NCBI GenBank assembly: GCA_009914575.1
Contig: WNEB01000122.1
Span: 1-5,613, forward strand
DNA length: 5,613 bases
Direction of reading: 5' to 3'
From: Burkholderia gladioli
GTDB taxonomy: Bacteria > Pseudomonadota > Gammaproteobacteria > Burkholderiales > Burkholderiaceae
Shown here: piece by piece, positions 1 through 5,456 of the stretch
How positions within the stretch are numbered: position 1 is the first letter of the stretch
Layout of the letters: each line of letters starts with the position of its first letter
The notes under the pieces: generated by a model
What the model saw: only the letters and a program-made list of their open reading frames with translations
Database searches by the model: none
What the model was told of the DNA's origin: nothing
Made by a program: the position numbers and the translations under genes

Positions 1-239
1 ACCTTGACCGTCACCGGGCCGACCGCCGTAACGACCTCCCGCTCAGGCAGGTAGCCGTTGCGTACCACGGCGCGTCGGCCGTCGAGCGACTTCACATTGC
101 TGTACTGCTCGAGCATCGTTGCAAGCTTCGCTTCGACTGCCTGCTGAATAATCTGCCGCGCGCCCTGTTGGATCAGCTCGTCGAGCACGCTCTTCGTTTC
201 TGCTTTACTGCTGGTCGCTTCTTTCGGAGTCTTCTTCAT
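1..239 (-). CDS. IS256-family transposase, N-terminal part (runs off window)
   Basis: The reverse strand reads open from an ATG at 239-237 to the window edge, giving 79 residues beginning MKKTPKEATSSKAETK. It includes the stretches LDELIQQGARQIIQQAVEA (residues 19-37) and GRRAVVRNGYLPEREV (residues 54-69). This order, an N-terminal helical segment followed by a G-R-x-A-V-x-R-N-G-Y-x-P-x-R segment, is what I recognise from the start of IS256-family DDE transposases, about 400 residues when complete. The catalytic DDE residues lie outside the window, so I cannot tell whether the gene is intact. A GGAAA ribosome-binding sequence (249-253, minus strand) sits 9 bases before the ATG and supports this start. 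The gene points away from the hopanoid cluster. The family call is from remembered sequence; exact IS identity is not determined. Confidence 0.88.
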   Translation of the reverse strand, partial: MKKTPKEATSSKAETKSVLDELIQQGARQIIQQAVEAKLATMLEQYSNVKSLDGRRAVVRNGYLPEREVVTAVGPVTVK

Positions 240-313
240 GGTGGATGGTTTCCGGATCACTCAGGGTTCGCTGGTTGTGCTCATGACAAGCAGCATTCTC
301 AGCTAAACCGCCA
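1..313 (-). mobile_element. IS256-family insertion sequence, one end (outer boundary approximate)
   Basis: The transposase fragment at 1-239 implies an IS whose transposase-start-proximal end lies just to its right. IS256-family elements usually have a short untranslated stretch between the inverted repeat and the transposase start. On the minus strand the candidate terminal sequence is GGCGGTTTAGCTGAGAATG, roughly 295-313. The exact terminus cannot be fixed because the other end, and therefore the matching inverted repeat and the 8-9 bp target duplication, lie outside the window. Confidence 0.55.
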
Positions 314-646
314 CCGCCTTCTCAAATTCCCGTCGCGACCGCCGTACACCAGATTCGACAATAGCTCGGTGCGTCGTACGAGAGGCGATTGTCGACGCGA
401 TTGCCGGTTCCCGCCAGCCTCGGCTGATTAAATGTAAATGCTCACTAACTCCGAAGAAACCTGATGCCGAACCGCGTGCAAGGCCGTTTCCTATCTCGAA
501 AATCGGCGAATTCCAAGCATTCAGCTAACAAATTGCTTTCATTGTCGTGAAACTGTTTCCCCAGCGCCACAGAATGGCATGTTGCCTATTCCATTCCCAC
601 CGCATCTCGCGCTAATTTTCGAAGCCCCCCTTCATGAAGCCGCGTC
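314..646. other. Intergenic stretch, no gene supported
   Basis: About 330 bases lie between the inferred IS256 end and the small gene at 647. GC is lower from about 430 to 620 than in the rest of the window, as expected for a promoter-bearing or non-coding region. I found no open frame with convincing codon use, no RNA gene and no promoter with good -35 and -10 spacing. Candidate hexamers such as TTGCTT (533-538) and TTGTCG (542-547) have no matching -10 at 16-18 bases. The frame from 168 to 431 overlaps the antisense of the transposase and has poor codon use, so it is not counted. The part next to the IS could be the remnant of a gene interrupted by insertion, but I cannot show that. Confidence 0.6.
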
Positions 647-979
647 ATGAATACCGACTACTTCTTTTATCGCCGCCCCGAGACGCCTGGTCCGTATTCG
701 CTTGACGATCTCGGCGACATCGCGCCGTCGATCGCGGCGGTCGATGCGATCCGCGATGGCATCGGCCTCGTGATCAACGGCCTGGCCTGGCGCGAATCGG
801 ACGCGGTACCCGGCGCATGGTTCGGCGAAGGCGGCGCGACCTTCCAGTTCACCGCCGATCTCGACGGCCAGGTGACGAGTTTCATCGGCTCGCGCCTCGA
901 CCGCCGGCAGGTGCTGCAACTGGCGCGCGCGATGGGTCTGATCGCACTCGATCTGCAACGCGACATGGTGTTCGCGTAA
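647..979 (+). CDS. Conserved-looking hypothetical protein, 110 aa
   Basis: This open frame of 110 residues has strong G/C bias at third codon positions, unlike the frames on the opposite strand, so I take it as a real gene. The protein starts MNTDYFFYRRPETPGPYSLDDLG. It is soluble-looking, with no signal peptide or membrane segment. The middle has several Trp, Phe and Gly residues (GLAWRESDAVPGAWFGEGG at about residues 45-63), followed by a strand-like stretch (FQFTADLDGQVTSFIGSRLD, about 66-85) and a C-terminal helix with RRQVLQLARAMGLIALDL. I do not recognise a domain and assign no function. The start is the ATG at 647, with a weak GAAG 7 bases upstream. Another ATG at 634 is out of frame. 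It is separated from hpnD by 142 bases containing a promoter candidate, so it is probably not part of the hopanoid operon. Confidence 0.7.
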   Translation: MNTDYFFYRRPETPGPYSLDDLGDIAPSIAAVDAIRDGIGLVINGLAWRESDAVPGAWFGEGGATFQFTADLDGQVTSFIGSRLDRRQVLQLARAMGLIALDLQRDMVFA

Positions 980-1023
980 GCGGTCGCGCCCGCGCCGGGC
1001 AAGCAGCAGCGGGTGTCAAACAT

Positions 1024-1032
1024 TGCTATACT
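1024..1032 (+). promoter_or_regulatory. Extended -10 promoter candidate for hpnD
   Basis: The sequence TGC-TATACT combines the extended -10 TGn motif (1024-1026) with a -10 hexamer one base off consensus (TATACT, 1027-1032). It lies in the gap between the small hypothetical gene and hpnD. No good -35 is present: the hexamer 17 bases upstream is CAGCAG. That is tolerated for extended -10 promoters. Transcription would start near 1039, leaving a leader of roughly 80-130 bases depending on which hpnD start is used. Confidence 0.45.
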
Positions 1033-1121
1033 TCCCGCCATTTCCGGCCATCCGCCGGTCAATCAAGCCTGTCTGCGCGCATCGTTCGCGCATCTAGCAC
1101 GCAACTCCATCCCCATCGGGC

Positions 1122-2015
1122 ATGGCTACTTCCATCGCCCGCGAGGGCGTCTTAGCGGAGCCTGTCTTGGCCGTTTCCAATCTAGCCGTGGACGAAACCC
1201 AAACTGACGCCGCTGCCGTCTCATCGGGCAGCTCCTTCTATCGCGCGATGCGAATCCTGCCGGCCGCGCAGCGCGACGCCATGTTCCAGGTCTATGCGTT
1301 CTGCCGTGCCGTCGACGACATCGCCGACGAAGGCGGCCCGCGCGACGTCCGCGCCGCGGGCCTCGACCGCTGGCGCGCCGACATCGACGCCTGCTTCGCC
1401 GGCACGCCGCGCGCCTCGCTTGTGCCGCTGACGCGCGAAATCGGCAAGTTCGGCCTGAAGCGCGAGGATTTCCACGCGATGATCGACGGCATGGCGATGG
1501 ACGCCGCCGAAGACATCTGCGCGCCCGACGAGGCCACGCTCGATCTGTATTGCGACCGCGTCGCGAGTTCGGCCGGCCGCCTGTCGGTGAGGATTTTCGG
1601 GATGCAGGAAGCGCCGGGCATCGCGCTGGCGCACCATCTCGGTCGCGCGCTGCAGCTGACCAACATCCTGCGCGACATCGACGAAGACGCCGATATCAAC
1701 CGCTGCTACCTGCCGCGCGAGCTGCTCGAACGCGAAGGCATTCCCGTCACCGATCCGAAGTCGATCGCCGCGCACCCGGCCCTGCCGCGCGTGTGCGCGA
1801 CGCTGGCCGAGCGCGCCGCCGCGCATTTCGCGCAGGCCGACCGGATCATGGACGGCACGCCGCGCGTGCAGGTTCGCGCGCCGCGCATCATGTCGGGCGC
1901 CTACCGCTGCATCCTCGAAGCTGCGCTCGCGCGGGGCTTTGTCGCACCGCGTGCGCCGGTGCGCAAGCCGCGTCTGCGGATGCTGCTGATCGTGCTGCGC
2001 TACGCGCTTTTTTGA
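1122..2015 (+). CDS. hpnD: Presqualene diphosphate synthase HpnD (squalene/phytoene synthase family)
   Basis: HpnD condenses two farnesyl diphosphate molecules to presqualene diphosphate. This is the first step of the HpnC-HpnD-HpnE route to squalene for hopanoids. In the 297-residue reading, residues 39-60 hold the F-Y-x-A-M-R-I-L-P and A-F-C-R signatures. The first Asp-rich motif is DDIAD (65-69) and the second is NILRDIDEDAD (181-191). Both bind Mg2+ and diphosphate in trans-isoprenyl synthases. YCDRVASSAGRLSVRIFG (143-160) is also typical of HpnD. Nothing appears truncated at the C-terminus (LRMLLIVLRYALF). The ATG at 1122 has no clear ribosome-binding site, and its first codons include the rare TTA. 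A TTG at 1167, with GGAG 6 bases upstream, would give 282 residues starting at Ala-Val-Ser-Asn after the initiator and may be the true start. HpnC and HpnE, which finish squalene synthesis, are not adjacent here. Confidence 0.93.
   Translation: MATSIAREGVLAEPVLAVSNLAVDETQTDAAAVSSGSSFYRAMRILPAAQRDAMFQVYAFCRAVDDIADEGGPRDVRAAGLDRWRADIDACFAGTPRASLVPLTREIGKFGLKREDFHAMIDGMAMDAAEDICAPDEATLDLYCDRVASSAGRLSVRIFGMQEAPGIALAHHLGRALQLTNILRDIDEDADINRCYLPRELLEREGIPVTDPKSIAAHPALPRVCATLAERAAAHFAQADRIMDGTPRVQVRAPRIMSGAYRCILEAALARGFVAPRAPVRKPRLRMLLIVLRYALF
1157..1169 (+). promoter_or_regulatory. GGAG ribosome-binding site ahead of alternative TTG start of hpnD
   Basis: GGAG at 1157-1160 is followed by 6 bases and then TTG at 1167, in frame with hpnD. 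This is the best-placed Shine-Dalgarno sequence near the gene start. It argues for initiation 15 codons downstream of the ATG at 1122. The conserved catalytic region begins well after either start, so function does not decide between them. Confidence 0.45.
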
Positions 2016-2287
2016 TTCGATGGCACGCCGCCACCGGGCGCTCGGCGGATGGCCAGACGCGCCGGCGGCATGGCTCAATGTGAGTACCTGCTTCGCTGAA
2101 ATATTCCGCTGCTCCTGCTTGTCTGGGCGAGAGCCCGGGTTTGCTGCGGAACTTGAAACGCCAGGCCCGGCGCTTGCGCGGGCTGGATTCGCTGTTCGCT
2201 GGCGACGGCGCCGCCGCCCTGCCCGCGTCGATCGACGGCGCGTGCCGCCGAGCCGTACCGCACGCACCGCATGACAAAGAGGGACCG
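2016..2287 (+). other. Gap between hpnD and shc, no gene supported
   Basis: There are 272 bases between the two genes. The only sizeable forward frame (2020-2274) is Arg-rich with unlikely codon use and no ribosome-binding site, and I do not count it. The region has hairpin potential. One example is 2163-2184, where AGGCCCGGCGC pairs imperfectly with GCGCGGGCT around a possible CUUG tetraloop. No T tract follows. A weak TGA-AATATT (2097-2105) resembles an extended -10 at only four of six hexamer positions. The gap is long enough to hold a separate promoter or leader for shc, but nothing decisive is visible. Confidence 0.5.
2279..2284 (+). promoter_or_regulatory. Ribosome-binding site that decides the shc start
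   Basis: GAGGGA lies 3 bases before the ATG at 2288. The open frame extends upstream to an ATG at 2141, but the 49 extra codons are Arg-rich, unlike SHC, and that ATG has no Shine-Dalgarno sequence. The start at 2288 (MNDLTDSTTPDDAQP) is therefore preferred. Confidence 0.7.
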
Positions 2288-4729
2288 ATGAACGATCTCA
2301 CCGACTCGACCACGCCGGACGACGCGCAACCGAACCGCGCCGTGCCGCCCGCCAACGGGGATCTGCACGCGAATCCGGCGGCCGAGCCGGCTGCTGGCGC
2401 AACGACCGCGCCGTCCGTTGATGCCGTGCCGGTCGTGGCCGCTGCGCCTGCGGCACCCGCCGATGTCGCCGCCGCAACGGCGGTCGCCGCTACGCCCGCT
2501 ACGCCCGCTACGCCCGCTACGCCCGCTACGCCCGCTACGCCCGCTACGCCCGCTACGCCCACCGCGCCCACCGCGCCCACCGCGCCCACCGCGCCCACCG
2601 CGCCGGCGACATCCGCCCCCCCCTCGACGCCCGGCCACTCCCCCCCCCCCCCCCACCCCCCCCCCCCCTCCCCCCCCCCCCCCGCACCCCCCCCCCCCCC
2701 CCCCCACGCCCCCCCCCCCCCGCCCTCCCCCCCCCCCCCCCCCGCCCGCCACCCCCCCCCCCCCCCCCCCCCCCCGCCCCCCCCCCCCCCCCCCGCCGAA
2801 CTCGACACCGCGATCACCCGCGCCGTCGATACGCTGCTGGCCGACCAGCAGCGCGACGGTCACTGGGTCTACGAGCTCGAAGCCGATGCGACGATCCCGG
2901 CCGAATACGTGCTGCTCGTGCATTACCTCGGCGAGACGCCGAACGCCGCGCTCGAACGCAAGATCGGCCGCTACCTGCGCCGCATCCAGCAGCCCGACGG
3001 CGGCTGGCCGCTGTTCACCGACGGCCGCCCCGACGTCAGCGCCAGCGTGAAGGCCTACTTCGCGCTGAAGCTGATCGGCGACGACGCCGACGCCGAGCAC
3101 ATGGTCCGCGCGCGCAACGCGATCCACGCGATGGGCGGCGCGGAGATGTCGAACGTCTTCACGCGGATCCAGCTCGCGCTGTTCGGCGTGGTGCCGTGGT
3201 ACGCGGTGCCGATGATGCCGGTCGAGATCATGCTGCTGCCGCAGTGGTTCCCGTTCCACCTGTCGAAGGTGTCGTACTGGGCGCGCACCGTCACCGTGCC
3301 GCTGCTCGTGCTGGCCGCGAAGCGCCCGCTGGCGAAGAATCCGCTCGGCGTGCGCGTCGACGAGCTGTTCGTCGATGCCCCCGTCAACGCCGGCCTGCTG
3401 CCGCGCCAGGGCCATCAAAGCGCCGGCTGGTTCACGTTCTTCCGCGGCGTGGACGGCCTGCTGCGCCTCGTCGACGGCCTGTTCCCGCGCTACTCGCGCG
3501 AACGCGCGATCCGTCAGGCCGTGCAGTTCGTCGACGAGCGTCTGAACGGCGAGGACGGCCTCGGCGCGATCTATCCGGCGATGGCGAACTCCGTGATGAT
3601 GTACGCCGCGCTCGGCTACGCCGAGGATCATCCGAATCGCGCCACCGCGCGCCGCTCGCTCGAGAAGCTGCTCGTGATCGACGACGACGAGGACGGCGAG
3701 GCGTATTGCCAGCCGTGCCTGTCGCCCGTCTGGGACACCTCGCTCGCGGCGCACGCGCTGCTCGAAACCGGCGAGCCGCGCGCCGAGCAGGCAGTGCTGC
3801 GCGGCCTCGAATGGCTGCGCCCGCTGCAGATCCTCGACGTGCGCGGCGACTGGATCTCGCGCCGCCCGCATGTTCGCCCCGGCGGCTGGGCGTTCCAATA
3901 CGCGAATCCGCACTACCCCGACGTCGACGACACCGCCGTGGTGGCGCTGGCGATGGACCGCGCGGCGCGTCTCACGCAATCCGACGTCGATCGCGACGCG
4001 ATCGCCCGCGCCCGCGAATGGGTGGTCGGAATGCAGAGCAGCGACGGCGGCTGGGGCGCGTTCGAGCCCGAGAACACCCACCACTACCTGAACAACATCC
4101 CGTTCTCCGATCACGCCGCGCTGCTCGATCCGCCGACCGTCGACGTGTCGGGCCGCTGCCTGTCGATGCTGGCCCAGCTCGGCGAAACCACGGCGAACAG
4201 CCAGCCCGCGCAGCGCGCGCTCGATTACCTGCTCGCCGAGCAGGAGCCGGACGGCAGCTGGTACGGCCGCTGGGGCATGAACTACATCTACGGCACCTGG
4301 AGCGCGCTCGGCGCACTGAACGCGGTCGGCCTCGCGCACGACGACCCGCGCGTGAAGCGCGGCGCGCAATGGCTGCTGTCGATACAGAACGCCGACGGCG
4401 GCTGGGGCGAGGACGGCGACAGCTACAAGCTCGACTATCGCGGCTACGAGCCGGCCACCAGCACCGCGTCGCAAACGGCCTGGGCGCTGCTCGGCCTGAT
4501 GGCGGCCGGCGAGGTGGCGCATCCGGCCGTGGCGCGCGGCATCGCGTGGCTGATCGCCGAACAGAAGGCGCACGGCCTGTGGGACGAGGCGCGCTTCACG
4601 GCCACCGGCTTCCCGCGCGTGTTCTATCTGCGCTATCACGGCTATCGCAAATTCTTCCCGCTGTGGGCGCTGGCGCGCTTCCGGGTGTTGACGCGCGCCG
4701 GCACGACGCGCGTCGAGATGGGCATGTAA
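2288..4729 (+). CDS. shc: Squalene-hopene cyclase with an expanded Pro/Ala/Thr N-terminal linker
   Basis: SHC (also called HpnF) cyclises squalene to hop-22(29)-ene and diplopterol as a monotopic membrane enzyme. The catalytic acid motif DVDD is at residues 545-548, with D547 the expected proton donor. QW-type repeats that brace the alpha/alpha barrels are visible: QRDGHW (188-193), QQPDGGW (234-240), QSSDGGW (583-589), QEPDGSW (652-658) and QNADGGW (700-706). The C-terminus keeps the ATGFPRVFYLRYHGYRKFFP block. The enzyme core, about residues 170-813 (644 residues), is of usual family size and shows no frameshift. The first 169 residues are abnormal: an Ala/Pro-rich leader, then 13 tandem three-residue repeats (68-106), then 42 Pro in 51 residues (119-169) encoded by nearly pure C. 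That block may be a sequencing artefact. hpnG follows after 6 bases, suggesting co-transcription. Confidence 0.96.
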   Translation: MNDLTDSTTPDDAQPNRAVPPANGDLHANPAAEPAAGATTAPSVDAVPVVAAAPAAPADVAAATAVAATPATPATPATPATPATPATPATPTAPTAPTAPTAPTAPATSAPPSTPGHSPPPPHPPPPSPPPPAPPPPPPHAPPPPPSPPPPPARHPPPPPPPPPPPPPPAELDTAITRAVDTLLADQQRDGHWVYELEADATIPAEYVLLVHYLGETPNAALERKIGRYLRRIQQPDGGWPLFTDGRPDVSASVKAYFALKLIGDDADAEHMVRARNAIHAMGGAEMSNVFTRIQLALFGVVPWYAVPMMPVEIMLLPQWFPFHLSKVSYWARTVTVPLLVLAAKRPLAKNPLGVRVDELFVDAPVNAGLLPRQGHQSAGWFTFFRGVDGLLRLVDGLFPRYSRERAIRQAVQFVDERLNGEDGLGAIYPAMANSVMMYAALGYAEDHPNRATARRSLEKLLVIDDDEDGEAYCQPCLSPVWDTSLAAHALLETGEPRAEQAVLRGLEWLRPLQILDVRGDWISRRPHVRPGGWAFQYANPHYPDVDDTAVVALAMDRAARLTQSDVDRDAIARAREWVVGMQSSDGGWGAFEPENTHHYLNNIPFSDHAALLDPPTVDVSGRCLSMLAQLGETTANSQPAQRALDYLLAEQEPDGSWYGRWGMNYIYGTWSALGALNAVGLAHDDPRVKRGAQWLLSIQNADGGWGEDGDSYKLDYRGYEPATSTASQTAWALLGLMAAGEVAHPAVARGIAWLIAEQKAHGLWDEARFTATGFPRVFYLRYHGYRKFFPLWALARFRVLTRAGTTRVEMGM
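2489..2605 (+). repeat. In-frame 9-bp tandem repeats in shc, two adjoining arrays
   Basis: Eight perfect copies of GCTACGCCC (2489-2560) encode Ala-Thr-Pro. They are followed directly by five copies of ACCGCGCCC (2561-2605, last copy ending in G instead of C) encoding Thr-Ala-Pro. Both units are 9 bases, so gain or loss of copies keeps the shc frame. Synonymous codons differ between arrays (GCT versus GCG, ACG versus ACC), which suggests two separate expansions. The arrays cover residues 68-106 of SHC, a region expected to be a flexible linker before the enzyme core. Confidence 0.95.
2640..2794 (+). repeat. Near-homopolymeric C block within shc (polyproline coding)
   Basis: Of these 155 bases only 12 are not C: positions 2655, 2669, 2684, 2686, 2706, 2708, 2722, 2726, 2744, 2748, 2751 and 2776. 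The longest C runs are 24 (2752-2775), 19 (2687-2705), 18 (2777-2794) and 17 (2727-2743). In the shc frame this gives almost only Pro, ending in 14 consecutive prolines (residues 156-169). A C-rich tract cannot contain stop codons in any forward frame, so an open frame here is not evidence that the bases are right. The opposite strand is a dense run of G tracts with strong quadruplex potential. Confidence 0.9.
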
Positions 4730-4735
4730 GCGCGG

Positions 4736-5437
4736 ATGGCGACGCTCACGACTCAAGCGCCGGTGATCGCGGTCACCGGCATGGCCTTCGAGGCCAGGAT
4801 CGCCCGCGGCGACGGCGTGAAGACGGTGTTCGCGGCGCGCGCCGACCGGCTCGAACGCGCGCTGTCCGAAGCCGTGGCGCGCGGTTGCGCCGGCATCATC
4901 AGCTTCGGCACGGCGGGCGGCCTCGCGCCCGATCTCGAACCGGGCGCGCTCGTGATCGCCGATGCGATCGACGGCCCGTTCGGCGAGATGGCGACCGACG
5001 CCGCGTGGAACCGGCGGCTCGCCAACGCGCTGCGCGGCACGCCGGTGGCGCCCAGGCTGCGGCGCGGACGCATGGCGGCGGTCGGCGCGCCCGTGATCGA
5101 CGCGCAGCAGAAAGCCGTGCTGCACGCACGCCACGGCGCGCTGGCCGTCGACATGGAATCGCATATCGCCGGGGCGTTCGCGGCGGCGCGCGGCGTGCCG
5201 TTCGCGGTGTGCCGCGCGATCGTCGATCCGGCGTGGCGCACGCTGCCGCCGGCCGCCACGGTCGGCCTGCGCGACGACGGCACCACGGCGATCGTGCCGA
5301 TCCTGCGCGAACTCGCGAAGCAGCCGTCGCAGCTCGGCGCGCTGCTGAAGCTGGCCGGCGACGCGCGCGCGGCCAAGACGGCGCTGATGCAGGCGCGTCA
5401 CGCCTTCGAACGCGAAGGCGCCTGGCGCCGGCTGTAA
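4736..5437 (+). CDS. hpnG: HpnG, hopanoid-associated nucleoside phosphorylase family protein
   Basis: HpnG belongs to the nucleoside phosphorylase/nucleosidase superfamily. It removes adenine from adenosylhopane to give ribosylhopane, a step toward bacteriohopanetetrol. The 233-residue protein has the N-terminal strand PVIAVTGMAFEARIA (9-23) and the Gly-rich phosphorylase motif FGTAGGLAPDLEPGALVIAD (57-76). The ribose-binding signature DMESH is at 139-143, and RAIVDP carries an Asp (D164) where related nucleosidases have their catalytic Asp. Length is normal for the family and nothing looks broken. The ATG at 4736 is 6 bases after the shc stop, with only a weak upstream GCGCGG, so translation may depend on ribosomes finishing shc. 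The substrate-making partner HpnH, often a neighbour of hpnG in other bacteria, is not in the window. An IS lies immediately downstream. Confidence 0.93.
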   Translation: MATLTTQAPVIAVTGMAFEARIARGDGVKTVFAARADRLERALSEAVARGCAGIISFGTAGGLAPDLEPGALVIADAIDGPFGEMATDAAWNRRLANALRGTPVAPRLRRGRMAAVGAPVIDAQQKAVLHARHGALAVDMESHIAGAFAAARGVPFAVCRAIVDPAWRTLPPAATVGLRDDGTTAIVPILRELAKQPSQLGALLKLAGDARAAKTALMQARHAFEREGAWRRL

Positions 5438-5449
5438 GCCGCGCCAGGC
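5420..5449 (+). terminator. Strong hairpin across the hpnG stop codon, candidate terminator
   Basis: GCCTGGCGCCGGC (5420-5432) can pair with GCCGCGCCAGGC (5438-5449). The result is a 12-bp stem with one bulged C (5429) and a 5-base loop TGTAA that contains the hpnG stop codon (5435-5437). There is no T tract after the stem. The following native bases are TCGCCAT, and then the IS begins. It could be a terminator without a U tract, one whose tail was displaced by the IS, or an mRNA 3'-end stabiliser. Confidence 0.5.
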
Positions 5450-5456
5450 TCGCCAT

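Noticed and set aside
168..431. A forward frame of 87 residues near the left end
   Set aside because: It overlaps the antisense of the IS256 transposase start and the IS boundary, has poor codon bias and Arg/Phe-rich composition, and has no ribosome-binding site.
632..958. Minus-strand frames opposite the 110-residue gene
   Set aside because: Third-position G/C bias favours the plus-strand frame, and the minus frames are Arg-rich shadows.
988..1000. Hairpin GCCCG-CGC-CGGGC after the hypothetical gene as a terminator
   Set aside because: The stem is only 5 bp with a 3-base loop and no T tract. Such palindromes are common by chance at this GC content.
2097..2105. TGA-AATATT as an extended -10 promoter for shc
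   Set aside because: The hexamer matches consensus at only four of six positions, there is no -35, and it lies about 180 bases from the start. It is too weak to list.
1221..2267. A 348-residue minus-strand frame opposite hpnD
   Set aside because: It is a shadow of hpnD, whose catalytic motifs are clear on the plus strand. Composition is Arg/Ala-rich with no recognisable motif.
2020..2274. A forward frame of 84 residues between hpnD and shc
   Set aside because: It has no Shine-Dalgarno sequence, an Arg-rich tail and no family resemblance. It is most likely chance openness in high-GC DNA.
2489..2605. Tandem array considered as a CRISPR array
   Set aside because: The units are 9 bases, directly adjoining with no spacers, and in frame with shc, so this is a coding minisatellite.
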